This document shows, piece by piece, positions 34,111 to 44,361 of a DNA stretch of 64,000 bases. The stretch's first letter is position 1; the number at the start of each line of letters is the position of its first letter. The position numbers and the translations under genes were made by a program. Source of the DNA: an uncultured Butyrivibrio sp. GTDB taxonomy: Bacteria; Bacillota; Clostridia; Lachnospirales; Lachnospiraceae. The notes below the pieces were generated by a model, which saw nothing but the letters and a program-made list of their open reading frames with translations, did no database searches and was not told the DNA's origin. The stretch covers positions 1-64,000 of the forward strand of contig CAMENP010000014.1 of NCBI GenBank assembly GCA_945928575.1. Reading direction: 5' to 3'.

Positions 34111-35403
34111 TTATTTATTCAGCTTGCTTTCTCTCAAAATGATATCATGTCTCTTAGGTCCGTTGGAAACCATTGTGATAGGAACACCGATCTCTGCTTC
34201 AATTGCCTCAATGTAATCGCGGCACTCCTTAGGAAGCTCGTCGTAATTCCTGATTCCTCTGATATCGCATTTCCAACCCTTGAATTTCTTAAGAACCGGC
34301 TTAGCTTTCTCAAGCTTATATGTTACAGGGAAGTCCTTTGTAACTTCTCCGTCTATCTCATATCCGACACACATAGGAATTTCATCAAGATATCCCAGTG
34401 CATCCACAACTGTGAGTGCTACTTCTGTTGCACCCTGAAGACGGCATCCGTAACGTGATGCTACTGCATCGAACCATCCCATTCTTCTCGGACGTCCCGT
34501 TGTTGCGCCAAATTCTCCGCCGTCACCGCCGCGCTTTCTGAGTTCATCGGCTTCCTCTCCGAAAATCTCGCTTACGAATGCTCCGGCACCTACTGCCGAT
34601 GAATATGCCTTAACAACCGTAACGATATCTTTAATCTCATATGGCGGTATTCCGGCTCCTATCGCACCGTAAGCAGCAAGTGTGGAAGAAGATGTTACCA
34701 TCGGATAAATTCCATGATCAGGATCCTTAAGTGTTCCGAGCTGTCCTTCAAGAAGAACTGTCTTTCCTTCCTTAAGTGCATCATGAAGGAAAAGTGAAAC
34801 GTCAGCTACATAAGGTGTGATCATTTCTCTGTATTCGATCAATGTATTATATATATCATCAGGATTCATTGTCGGCTTATGATAGAGATGTTCAAGAAGA
34901 ATGTTCTTATATGCTACCACTCTCTCTACCTTCTCTCTGAGTGATGCCTCATCATAAAGTTCACTTACCTGGAAACCGATCTTGGCATATTTGTCTGAGT
35001 AAAAAGGTGCTATTCCCGACTTGGTTGAACCAAATGCCTTACCGCCAAGCCTCTCTTCTTCATATGCATCAAAATCCACATGGTATGGCATAAGGATCTG
35101 TGCCCTGTCGGATACGAGAATCTTAGGTGCCGGTACTCCTCTGTCCACAATTGATTTAATTTCGTTAACAAGATAAGGAATGTTAAGTGCCACACCGTTG
35201 CCAATAATGCTGGTTGTGTGATTATAAAATACACCTGACGGAAGTAAATGTAATGCAAACTTACCATAATCATTAATGATTGTATGACCTGCGTTACTTC
35301 CTCCCTGGAATCTTACGATAATGTCTGATTTCTCAGCAAGCATATCTGTTATCTTACCCTTGCCTTCATCGCCCCAGTTGGCTCCAACTATTGCTCTAAC
35401 CAT
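34111..35403 (-). CDS. purA: Adenylosuccinate synthetase
   Basis: A 430-residue enzyme, full family length, that converts IMP, aspartate and GTP to adenylosuccinate in AMP synthesis. The GTP-binding P-loop variant NWGDEGKGK is at residues 9-17, with the catalytic Asp and His in GNSGHTI-like GGSNAGHTI (about 35-42) and the TTGRPRR loop later. AGGAGG precedes the ATG. It is a single-gene transcript with promoter 35474-35502 and its own terminator. Confidence 0.97.
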   Translation of the reverse strand: MVRAIVGANWGDEGKGKITDMLAEKSDIIVRFQGGSNAGHTIINDYGKFALHLLPSGVFYNHTTSIIGNGVALNIPYLVNEIKSIVDRGVPAPKILVSDRAQILMPYHVDFDAYEEERLGGKAFGSTKSGIAPFYSDKYAKIGFQVSELYDEASLREKVERVVAYKNILLEHLYHKPTMNPDDIYNTLIEYREMITPYVADVSLFLHDALKEGKTVLLEGQLGTLKDPDHGIYPMVTSSSTLAAYGAIGAGIPPYEIKDIVTVVKAYSSAVGAGAFVSEIFGEEADELRKRGGDGGEFGATTGRPRRMGWFDAVASRYGCRLQGATEVALTVVDALGYLDEIPMCVGYEIDGEVTKDFPVTYKLEKAKPVLKKFKGWKCDIRGIRNYDELPKECRDYIEAIEAEIGVPITMVSNGPKRHDIILRESKLNK

Positions 35404-35473
35404 GCTTTTTCCTCCTGATTGTTGCTTAATGTTGATATTATGTACCGGGTATGTCCCCCGGACACACTCAATT

Positions 35474-35502
35474 AGTATACACTAAAGAATGTATTATGTA
35501 AA
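35474..35502 (-). promoter_or_regulatory. Promoter of purA
   Basis: Minus-strand TTTACA (35497-35502) and TATACT (35474-35479), 17 bp apart. The leader (about 63 bases) contains a short GTCC/GGAC hairpin but no purine-riboswitch core. Confidence 0.65.
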
Positions 35503-35530
35503 TCCTTTTTTCCCTTTATAAACAAAAATA

Positions 35531-35556
35531 TGCGGGCGGTCCGCAGACCGTCCGCA
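35531..35556 (-). terminator. Terminator after groEL
   Basis: An 11-bp stem with one mismatch (35531-35541 with 35546-35556, loop CGCA) is followed on the minus strand by ATTTTTG. It closes the groESL operon. Confidence 0.8.
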
Positions 35557-35589
35557 ATGATAATTATTATATAAGACTATCGGTCAGAT

Positions 35590-37242
<1,653 letters not shown>

Positions 37243-37245
37243 TTA

Positions 37246-37530
37246 TTATTCGATAACTGCAAGAATCTCATTCTGTCTGACAATAATGTATTCCTCGTCA
37301 TCAAGTTTAACTTCGGTTCCTGAATATTTGGAGAAAATAACTTTCTGTCCTACTTTAACCTGCATTGTAACTTCTTTGCCATCTATAACTCCGCCCGGGC
37401 CTACTGCGATAACTTCTGCCTGCTGCGGTTTCTCTTTAGCCTGACCCGGGATAACGATACCTGACTTAGTCGTCTCCTCAGCCACAAGCTGCTTTAATAC
37501 TACTCTGTCTCCTAAAGGTGTTAACTTCAT
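37246..37530 (-). CDS. groES: 10 kDa co-chaperonin GroES
   Basis: A 94-residue co-chaperonin with the start KLTPLGDRVV, a mobile loop around residues 16-32 (ETTKSGIVIPG), and the closing EEYIIVRQNEILAVIE. It caps GroEL rings. AAGGAGG precedes the ATG. The gene is first in the operon behind a CIRCE element. Confidence 0.98.
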   Translation of the reverse strand: MKLTPLGDRVVLKQLVAEETTKSGIVIPGQAKEKPQQAEVIAVGPGGVIDGKEVTMQVKVGQKVIFSKYSGTEVKLDDEEYIIVRQNEILAVIE

Positions 37531-37569
37531 AATACTATATCCTCCTTAATCGATTGTTTTCATCTTTTA

Positions 37570-37596
37570 TTAGCACTCATTAGCTTCGAGTGCTAA
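37570..37596 (-). promoter_or_regulatory. CIRCE operator (HrcA site)
   Basis: A perfect TTAGCACTC-N9-GAGTGCTAA inverted repeat lies between the groES promoter and gene, just after the predicted start near 37601. HrcA, not encoded here, is the known repressor of such sites; it releases them on heat stress. Confidence 0.97.
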
Positions 37597-37607
37597 CCAT
37601 TGACTAT

Positions 37608-37636
37608 ATATTAGTCATTTTATTCCAAGTATGCAA
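37608..37636 (-). promoter_or_regulatory. Promoter of groESL
   Basis: Minus-strand TTGCAT (37631-37636) and TAATAT (37608-37613) with 17-bp spacing, placing the CIRCE element across the first transcribed bases. Confidence 0.7.
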
Positions 37637-37697
37637 ATTTTCTGATGATTTATTATGTGGTGTTTTTCTGATATTTTCTCTGTTTTTCTCAATTTTA

Positions 37698-38612
37698 CTA
37701 CTGTTTTCTCGATTTTTTACCTATTTCATTGATTTTACCGAAATAGAAAAGGTACTGTTGCGCATATCCCCCATACTCTCCATATCTGTCCGAGGCGAAC
37801 TGCTGAATTGCCTGAACCGGCGTGTTGTCTCCATCAAAATACAGGCTTTCCATTATTCTCTTTATCCATACGTCCACCGGAAAAGCGTTACGTTTTCCCA
37901 ATGAAAAAAGTGCAACGCAATTGGCAACTTTATCTCCGACCCCTTTTATCTGCTTCAGTTTATCAATGCATGCGGCATAATCCATTCCAAGCAGTTCCAT
38001 CCCGTTAATTGTTCCGTCTGTGTATTTCGTACAGGCATCGATTATATACGGACTGCGGAATCCCGCCTTGCACTCATATATTCTGTCAACCCCTGCATCA
38101 AGGATAGCCTTTGCATCCGGAAAAGCATAATATGTTCCCGGAAGGATGCCATCTTTCTCATCTGTGGTTTCACCCAGTCTGCGTCCGCAATTATATGATA
38201 TGGCTGCAACTATCTGTTTTATTCTGACAATCTGCTGATTTTGCGATATAATAAAAGATATTAACGTTTCAAAAAAATCCTGGTTAAGTATGCGCACCCC
38301 CCACATAGCATCAATCGCCGGCTTAAGCGCATCATCCTTTGCAAGCAGTTTTTCCTTAATTTCCGCATAATCCCTGTCCAAATCAAAATATCCCCGCCAT
38401 ATATTCTCATAGTCCCCGATGCATGTATCATGCAGTGTCAGCACATCACTTTCCTGACTTATATGTAACAGCCTCTGCATTGCGGATATAAGATATTCTT
38501 CGTCCCGCAGCTTCGCAAAATGGAAACACTGTCCGCACTCAAGCGTCTGGCTGAGTTTAAAATCCTTCACCCCTGTGATTATCACATTGTTGTCTTCGGT
38601 ATATATATTCAT
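37698..38612 (-). CDS. OGG1-type 8-oxoguanine DNA glycosylase
   Basis: A 304-residue DNA repair glycosylase/lyase. The N-terminal beta domain has TLECGQCFHF (about 23-32). The HhH-GPD core has FISQNQQIVRI, the hairpin KGVGDKVANC with the catalytic Lys, and the catalytic Asp in FPVDVWIKR about 18 residues later, the arrangement of OGG1 rather than MutY (no iron-sulfur cysteines) or AlkA. It excises oxidised guanine opposite C. CGGAGG lies before the ATG. The gene stands alone, divergent from a small acidic protein. Confidence 0.88.
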   Translation of the reverse strand: MNIYTEDNNVIITGVKDFKLSQTLECGQCFHFAKLRDEEYLISAMQRLLHISQESDVLTLHDTCIGDYENIWRGYFDLDRDYAEIKEKLLAKDDALKPAIDAMWGVRILNQDFFETLISFIISQNQQIVRIKQIVAAISYNCGRRLGETTDEKDGILPGTYYAFPDAKAILDAGVDRIYECKAGFRSPYIIDACTKYTDGTINGMELLGMDYAACIDKLKQIKGVGDKVANCVALFSLGKRNAFPVDVWIKRIMESLYFDGDNTPVQAIQQFASDRYGEYGGYAQQYLFYFGKINEIGKKSRKQ

Positions 38613-38740
38613 ATTTTCCTCCGGGAATTACTCAATTCCGATAAAAGTTAAATTTTTATAAAGTTGTAATTAGTACTTTTCAATTTTACCATTTAGTATT
38701 AAAATAGGAAATAGGTAAAATTTGAAAGGAGTAATATCTT

Positions 38741-38977
38741 ATGAAGAAGTTTTTTAAATTTCTCGGAGCTGTGACAGCTATATGTGCAGGCGTTGCAGGC
38801 GGACTTTTCCTTTACAATAAGTATAAGGAACGCCAGAATTCCTTCGACGATGATTTTGATGATGATTATGATGATGACTTTTCCGATGACGAAGACACAG
38901 AGGAGCGTTCATATGTAAATATTGATACTCCTGCTGAAGATGATGCAGCGGATAAGAAGGAGAAAGCCGAGGATTAA
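38741..38977 (+). CDS. Small membrane-anchored acidic protein
   Basis: A 78-residue protein: a basic start and one transmembrane helix (about 5-26, Gly/Ala-rich, resembling YtxH-type anchors), a short basic stretch KYKERQ, then an Asp-rich tail with repeated DDD/DDF units (about 35-55) and a Lys/Glu end. The acidic tail would face the cytoplasm if the positive-inside rule holds for KYKERQ. It resembles YtxH/DUF-type stress proteins only in outline; no family is assigned. AAAGGAG lies before the ATG. The terminator at 38964 overlaps its stop region. Confidence 0.75.
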   Translation: MKKFFKFLGAVTAICAGVAGGLFLYNKYKERQNSFDDDFDDDYDDDFSDDEDTEERSYVNIDTPAEDDAADKKEKAED

Positions 38978-38990
38978 TTCCCCGGCTTTT
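38964..38990 (+). terminator. Terminator after the small acidic protein gene
   Basis: AAGCCG/CGGCTT stem with an inner GG/CC pair and an A/C mismatch, followed by a T run; the stem includes the end of the coding region. Confidence 0.7.
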
Positions 38991-39002
38991 GCCGTTTCTT
39001 AC

Positions 39003-40400
39003 CTATAATTTCCATATCTTTTTAAGTATGCCTAGACCTTTTTTAATATCGGACTCGTCAAGTCTGGCATACCCTAACAGCACGGACGGCATATCGTAAT
39101 CCGGCCCGTCTATATAATAGTCAGCAAGCGGGTATATCTTAATTTTGCTATCCGCTGCCGTCGACACGAGTTCCCGTCCGCTCATCCCATTATCGATCCT
39201 TAATATCATATGTGCTCCGGAATTTTCACCGGAAACAGTGGTATTCTTCCATTCCCTCAGTTCCCCGAGCATAAGATCATGTTTGGATTTATATATTTTG
39301 CGCATCCTGTTCAGATGCCTTTCATACCCTCCGTTTCGTATAAATATCTCCACCACTTTCTGATCTATTCTCGATACGGTATTACTGCAGAATTGTTTTA
39401 TTTTCAGATACCCGGTATATAAATCTTCCGGCAGTACCATATAACTTATCCTGATCGCCGGTGATATTGATTTGGAAAAGGTTCCAATATATATAACCTT
39501 TCCCGAATCATCATTACCCTGAAGTGCCGGAATCGGTTTTCCCTTATACCTGAATTCACTGTCATAATCATCTTCGATTATATAACAGTTTTCTGATTTC
39601 TTAGCCCACGCCGTCAGTTCAAGCCTTCTTCTTATTCCCATAATGGTTCCCATCGGATACTGGTGTGATGGTGTTACATATGCTATTGTTGCTCCGGATC
39701 TTTCAAGTTCATCTATTTTCATCCCGTCTTCATCCATGCTTACCGGAATAATTCTCCGGCCCATGCCGTTGATTAATCTGTATGATTTCATATACGCAGG
39801 GTTTTCCATGGCAAAAACTGCGTCCCTGTCCAATATCATATTTATTATCATAAGAAGATTCTCATTGCCCGACCCAAGTATGATATGCGCCGCATCAGCC
39901 CTTACTCCGCGGGATTTCATAAGATAGTCCGCCACCACTTCCCTCAGTCCTTCATCCCCCTGTGCATCCCCGCTGTTAAAAAGTTCCCCATTCTCCGGTT
40001 CAAAGATCTGTCTGCTGATACGTCTCCATTCCGCATACGGAAATTTGGCAGTCTCAATTCCGTCCGGAGAAAAAACAATATCATATGAACGTGATTTATC
40101 GCAATGGCTGCTATATTCAGTACCGGATAACATCTCATCATTAAAATCCCCATCCATCTGCATCACATAATACCCTTTCTGGGGTACCGGCTCAATATAA
40201 CCTTCAGCAACCAGCTGGTCATATGCCATCAATATCGTACTCCGGCTGAACTGCAGATACTCTGCAAGTGCCCTTGAAGACGGAAGACTGTCCCCGCATT
40301 TAAGTCTGCCGTTCTTAATTTCCTCACGTATGTACATGTATATCTGTTCATATGCCGGAACAGTTGAATTATTGTCTATAAATACTGCCAGTTCTTTCAT
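39003..40400 (-). CDS. MocR-type PLP-dependent transcriptional regulator
   Basis: A 465-residue fusion of an N-terminal GntR winged helix (about 10-78, with LPSSRALAEYLQFSRSTI) and a fold-type I aminotransferase domain that binds PLP at the Lys in GTFSKSISPAIR (about residue 300). MocR regulators sense pyridoxal phosphate or amino-compound ligands and commonly act on a divergently transcribed gene, here the DUF6062 gene. PdxR and GabR are known examples, but no PLP-synthesis or GABA gene is next to it. The ATG at 40400 has AGAGGAAAG upstream. An inverted repeat at 40447-40470 is a candidate operator. Confidence 0.9.
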   Translation of the reverse strand: MKELAVFIDNNSTVPAYEQIYMYIREEIKNGRLKCGDSLPSSRALAEYLQFSRSTILMAYDQLVAEGYIEPVPQKGYYVMQMDGDFNDEMLSGTEYSSHCDKSRSYDIVFSPDGIETAKFPYAEWRRISRQIFEPENGELFNSGDAQGDEGLREVVADYLMKSRGVRADAAHIILGSGNENLLMIINMILDRDAVFAMENPAYMKSYRLINGMGRRIIPVSMDEDGMKIDELERSGATIAYVTPSHQYPMGTIMGIRRRLELTAWAKKSENCYIIEDDYDSEFRYKGKPIPALQGNDDSGKVIYIGTFSKSISPAIRISYMVLPEDLYTGYLKIKQFCSNTVSRIDQKVVEIFIRNGGYERHLNRMRKIYKSKHDLMLGELREWKNTTVSGENSGAHMILRIDNGMSGRELVSTAADSKIKIYPLADYYIDGPDYDMPSVLLGYARLDESDIKKGLGILKKIWKL

Positions 40401-40433
40401 TATTCTTTCCTCTGGTATCATCTATCATTGATT

Positions 40434-40463
40434 ATTTTACTGTTTTAATCATACCATTGTTAA
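40434..40463 (-). promoter_or_regulatory. Promoter of the MocR gene
   Basis: Minus-strand TTAACA (40458-40463) and TAAAAT (40434-40439) with 18-bp spacing. It overlaps the inverted repeat at 40447-40470, as expected for autoregulation. Confidence 0.5.
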
Positions 40464-40470
40464 TATGATT
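40447..40470. promoter_or_regulatory. Inverted repeat in the MocR-DUF6062 intergenic region
   Basis: AATCATA (40447-40453) and TATGATT (40464-40470) are perfect inverted copies with a 10-bp spacer. The repeat spans the MocR -35 and touches the -35 of the divergent gene, so a bound regulator could affect both. Confidence 0.5.
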
Positions 40471-40497
40471 GTACAAGAAGACTTTTTTTGCTATAAT
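40469..40497 (+). promoter_or_regulatory. Promoter of the DUF6062 gene
   Basis: TTGTAC (40469-40474) and a perfect TATAAT (40492-40497), 17 bp apart, start near 40504. Confidence 0.65.
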
Positions 40498-40543
40498 TGC
40501 AATATCAGATGCAGGACGTATTTCTGCGGAAACGGAGATATAT

Positions 40544-41257
40544 ATGAAAGAGAAATTATACTCAATTCCGGTCAACGACGCATTCAACAGCGACTGTGAA
40601 TGTCCTATATGTGCTATGTATAAGACGCTTGAAGACGATGCCGTTGATTACACCATGGGGCCAAGTTATATGGAAGATGACACCAGAGCGATGACAGACG
40701 AGCTCGGTTTCTGTGACAAACATATACGTATGGTATATCATAAAGATAACAGGCTCGGAATGGCGTGGGTAATGAAAACACATTTCGATAAAACAATAAA
40801 TGATGTCCGAAAGAATATGCCTTCCGGCCCGGCCAAAATGCTCAAAAAAGGCATCGAGAATTCGCCCGTTATCAAATACCTTGACAAACTTAATAACTCC
40901 TGTTTCGTATGCAGCAGGATCAATAATTTCTTTGACCGTTATGTTGACACAGTATTTTTTCTTTGGAAATCAGATGATGAATTTAAAGAACGTTTCAGGA
41001 AATGCAAAGGTTTCTGCAATGAACATTATGCTCTCCTTCTTAAGAAATCAGCGGATTATCTTAAAGGCGAAGCTCTTGAAGAATTTGTATCACTTATCAA
41101 CGAGTTATATATCACCAACCTTGAGCGTGTACGCGATGATGTAGCATGGTTTATCAATAAATTCGATTACAAATATCAGGATGAACCATGGTATAATGCC
41201 AAAGATTCGGTAATACGTTCAATGGTCAAAGCAAGTGGTGTAATACTTGATGAATAA
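40544..41257 (+). CDS. DUF6062 family cysteine-rich protein
   Basis: A 237-residue cytoplasmic protein with no membrane segment. It contains two copies of a metal-binding-like arrangement: CECPIC (about 19-24) followed by GFCDKH (about 52-57), and CFVC (about 123-126) followed by GFCNEH (about 158-163). Each half pairs a CxxC with a CxxxH-like FC[DN][KE]H, suggesting two zinc or other metal sites. This fits DUF6062, which has no known function. The ATG at 40544 is chosen for GGAGA upstream. Divergence from a MocR regulator suggests the gene is its target. Confidence 0.78.
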   Translation: MKEKLYSIPVNDAFNSDCECPICAMYKTLEDDAVDYTMGPSYMEDDTRAMTDELGFCDKHIRMVYHKDNRLGMAWVMKTHFDKTINDVRKNMPSGPAKMLKKGIENSPVIKYLDKLNNSCFVCSRINNFFDRYVDTVFFLWKSDDEFKERFRKCKGFCNEHYALLLKKSADYLKGEALEEFVSLINELYITNLERVRDDVAWFINKFDYKYQDEPWYNAKDSVIRSMVKASGVILDE

Positions 41258-41260
41258 AAT

Positions 41261-41298
41261 AAAGGCGCCGTCCCATATTCAATCGGGACAGCGCCTTT
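41261..41298. terminator. Bidirectional terminator
   Basis: A 14-base arm (41261-41274) pairs with 41285-41298 with one mismatch and a 10-base loop, flanked by A and T tracts. It lies between the convergent DUF6062 and LTA-synthase-like genes. Confidence 0.85.
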
Positions 41299-41316
41299 AT
41301 TATATCTGTTTATCTT

Positions 41317-43473
41317 TTATTCTGCCTGATCAGCAGATGTTGCTTCATCATAATATTCTTTCAGGCTGTCAGGATCTCCGTATACATAAATACTCGTACT
41401 GCTTAGCTGCGTTCCGCCGCTGGTTGCCTGGATTACGGCGATTTCATCTCCATCTTCCACCTGATATCCTTCCGCGACAAGCTCGCCCTCGCTGTTAACC
41501 GTAGTCGATACACGTTCTCCATTGATCACTATGTGGCTCGCCCACGTGAAGTTCTGTCCTGTTACGACAACGTCATCACCTACATTCTTAACATCATTGA
41601 TCTTGATGTATTTGTATCCCATTTTCATATTGGTAATGGTATACGGAAGTGTTCCATTGTATGCAACACAGTCTCCATATAAAATATCATATTCAAGCAA
41701 TTTAAGATCCGAGAGATATTCTGACTGGTCTTCCTGTCTGCGTTTGCTCATGTGATACTGTGAAATAACTCCGCCTTCCATTCCGAGTCTTTCAAATATA
41801 ACAGATGAAAGCTGGTATGCCTGAATGTCTTCATCAATCTTCTTCATACCGAAATTATTCCATATTACATACGGAGTCTGCATAATGTCTCCGTTGGCAA
41901 GATCACTGTCATTAATATTAAATGTAGGAAGATGATCCCCGTAAAATACAATGATCGTATGCTCATCTATCTTGCTTACTTCATCCACAAGTTTGGCAAC
42001 AAACTGGTCCATCTCATGTACCTGGTTAACATAGTATTCAAACCCGTTAGGATTACCTGTTACATCGTTACCCGTAACTTTAATCTTAAGGTCCATATCC
42101 GATGTATCCTCAGGATATTCGCCATGTCCCTGAACCGAAATGCAATATATGAAATCCTTCTCCGGTGAATACTTAAGCATTCCCGTTATCTCATCAACAA
42201 GGCAGTCATCTTTGGCCCAGTCCGTCGGGTTCACATCATAATTATAGATGTATTCAAGTGATGTAAACTGGTCGTATCCAAGTCTGCTGAACACTGTATT
42301 TCTCTGATAGAAATTACCCTTGTTATCATGAAGCGCATTAATCTTATATCCGTATTTCTTAAGGTCATATCCGACTGATTCACATGCCGTCTTCTGCAAT
42401 ATGGTCTTATAAGGATACTCGCCCGGGCCGAAATCATCAAGATTCATTCCGGTCATGACCTCAAATTCAGTATTGGCTGTTCCGGCTCCGAATGAAGGTA
42501 CCGAAAAATATCCGCTGGAATATTCTTCTCTCAGTTTACGGAGATTAGGTATCGGATCTTCAGAAAATTCAAGTCCGTTAAGCCACGTCGGATCAAAAAG
42601 AGACTCGAGCTGTACATATATTATGTTCGGTGTGTCAACCGGTTCGGTGTGTTTGGTATCATCCGGTACCGGAGTCGTCGGCTCTTCATTTGTCTGGCTC
42701 TCCTCCTCTGTCGGATGAACCACTTCGTTAACCTTTGATTCGGAATAACCTCTCGGTTTCTTCACACCACTGCTCAAAAGGGAACTCATAAAGCAATAAT
42801 TAAATCCGTAATCTCTGTAAGCCTGTCTTAAGTTACCAAAATTAAGTGCAAGCAAGCCTGTTGCATTGCCTATATTAAGGAAAAGCATCAATGCGCCGAA
42901 TGAAATAGCGGAAATCATACCACACTTAAAGTAATTGATTTTCTCTTTGATCTTGGATGAATGTATACATATGATAACTATAAGTGCAATGACACCCGCA
43001 ATTGCAATTGCGATCCAGATAAACATGCCAACAGAGAAATATCTGTCAATTATATCCGCAAGATCTTCCAGATTCTTGACATCGGGAGCATTAAACGGCG
43101 TTACACGGTTATCACTGACCGCATAATTAATAATTCCGAGTGCTATCCAGACAGCACTTATCAATGTTCCGGCAAATATACGTTTCTTGAAAAAAGCAAC
43201 AAACGTAAGTGTGAAATATACCATTAAAGTGTTAAAAAGAAACACCAGCGGATTAGTCACCATATGTCTTAATCCCGCCACAAACGACAATCTGTTAAGA
43301 CACTCGATTACAAGGTTTACCAAAATTGCCAGAAAAGCAAGCCTTATCCAGACAATTCTGAAAAAGCGGTTATGCCATACTTTATCAACCGCTCTGCAGA
43401 ATTTGCAGGATACAAACTTATCTTTGGCATTGGATAATGCTTTAAAAAGTTTACAATCTTTTATTTTACTCAT
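41317..43473 (-). CDS. LTA-synthase/phosphoglycerol transferase family sulfatase-fold protein
   Basis: A 718-residue membrane enzyme of the alkaline-phosphatase superfamily. Five N-terminal transmembrane segments (to about residue 215) lead, after a Glu/Thr/Pro linker, to an extracellular sulfatase-fold domain. The metal-binding Glu is in VQLESLFDP, the catalytic Thr in GTANTEFEVM, and the later metal ligands in FYGDHLP. LtaS enzymes polymerise glycerol phosphate on lipoteichoic acid. The protein has an additional C-terminal domain of about 90 residues (IKINDVKNVGDDVVVTGQNFT onward) resembling an IPT/TIG fold, not found in standard LtaS. It could modify a cell-surface polymer other than LTA. 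Confidence 0.88.
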   Translation of the reverse strand: MSKIKDCKLFKALSNAKDKFVSCKFCRAVDKVWHNRFFRIVWIRLAFLAILVNLVIECLNRLSFVAGLRHMVTNPLVFLFNTLMVYFTLTFVAFFKKRIFAGTLISAVWIALGIINYAVSDNRVTPFNAPDVKNLEDLADIIDRYFSVGMFIWIAIAIAGVIALIVIICIHSSKIKEKINYFKCGMISAISFGALMLFLNIGNATGLLALNFGNLRQAYRDYGFNYCFMSSLLSSGVKKPRGYSESKVNEVVHPTEEESQTNEEPTTPVPDDTKHTEPVDTPNIIYVQLESLFDPTWLNGLEFSEDPIPNLRKLREEYSSGYFSVPSFGAGTANTEFEVMTGMNLDDFGPGEYPYKTILQKTACESVGYDLKKYGYKINALHDNKGNFYQRNTVFSRLGYDQFTSLEYIYNYDVNPTDWAKDDCLVDEITGMLKYSPEKDFIYCISVQGHGEYPEDTSDMDLKIKVTGNDVTGNPNGFEYYVNQVHEMDQFVAKLVDEVSKIDEHTIIVFYGDHLPTFNINDSDLANGDIMQTPYVIWNNFGMKKIDEDIQAYQLSSVIFERLGMEGGVISQYHMSKRRQEDQSEYLSDLKLLEYDILYGDCVAYNGTLPYTITNMKMGYKYIKINDVKNVGDDVVVTGQNFTWASHIVINGERVSTTVNSEGELVAEGYQVEDGDEIAVIQATSGGTQLSSTSIYVYGDPDSLKEYYDEATSADQAE

Positions 43474-43499
43474 ATCTTCCTCTTTTATCTCATATTCTG

Positions 43500-44345
43500 T
43501 TAATTCGCTTTGCTATTCTTTATTATATCACGGAGATTACGCGCTCTCTCTTTAAGCTTGGCATTGGCTGTTCGTGATACTATAACATTAGTTGCCATCT
43601 TGCCGGCAATATCAAACTTGCCGAGCTTTGCGGCAAGGTCTGCCAACAGATAGTCAAATGTTGCCTCGTCCATTCCGCATATCGGAAAATCTTCCTTTGC
43701 ACGGCTTGTGACAAATCCTTCATATGCACTGGCAATCATTTCCTGCTCATTTTTCTCACAGTCTTTCTTAATGGCGGCTGCATTCGGGGTATTCATATCA
43801 AGATTCTCTTTCTTGCCCCTGTAGAGCCATGCTATTTTAAGACATGTATATGCTTTCTCGCTTGCATGCGCCTTCTTAACTATTGCGTTAAGAAGTGCCA
43901 GCTTATGTCTCTTAATGGCCTCATCATAGGAATATACCGTACCCGTTTCCGGCGTCGGATGAAACTTTGCGGAAATATTCTCTTTAATAAGCTTCGCCTG
44001 TGCGCTTGTCATATATCCAAAAAAGCGGCTCAGAGCCGCATATCCGCAATTCGGGCATACTATCGCATCATATTTGATAGAATCTATCCCCGAATACTTC
44101 GGACGGAGATCGGAATCCGATCCAAGAAGTCTCGGCTTACCGGTCTTTACGGTCTTAGACTTAAATTCCTTATCACATACCGGACATTGCATCTTCTTGT
44201 CAAAAAGGAAATCTTCCTCGGTCACAACGTGTTTGGCAGCTTCTGCATTGCCCTTCTGGCTGTCCTGTTTCTCTTCATCATATATCTTTACATTGGAGAG
44301 TCCGCCAAGTCCCATGGACTCAAGGCCTGAAAACAAATCGCCCAT
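43500..44345 (-). CDS. DUF2225 family protein
   Basis: A 281-residue cytoplasmic protein. Two zinc-finger-like pairs, CPVCDKEF (about 54-61) and CPNCGYAA (about 97-104), precede a helical TPR-like region (about 130-280: AIVKKAHASEKAYTCLKIAWLYRG, CGMDEATFDYLLADLAAKLG). This is the DUF2225 pattern, widespread in Clostridia and of unknown role. It lies between glnS and the LTA-synthase-like gene with 16- and 26-base gaps, suggesting one transcript. CGGAGGTG precedes the ATG. Confidence 0.87.
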   Translation of the reverse strand: MGDLFSGLESMGLGGLSNVKIYDEEKQDSQKGNAEAAKHVVTEEDFLFDKKMQCPVCDKEFKSKTVKTGKPRLLGSDSDLRPKYSGIDSIKYDAIVCPNCGYAALSRFFGYMTSAQAKLIKENISAKFHPTPETGTVYSYDEAIKRHKLALLNAIVKKAHASEKAYTCLKIAWLYRGKKENLDMNTPNAAAIKKDCEKNEQEMIASAYEGFVTSRAKEDFPICGMDEATFDYLLADLAAKLGKFDIAGKMATNVIVSRTANAKLKERARNLRDIIKNSKAN

Positions 44346-44361
44346 TTAAAAACACCTCCGG

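Noticed and set aside
35404..35470. Possible purine riboswitch in the purA leader
   Set aside because: The leader is only about 63 bases and lacks the conserved purine aptamer core; a short GTCC/GGAC hairpin is not enough.
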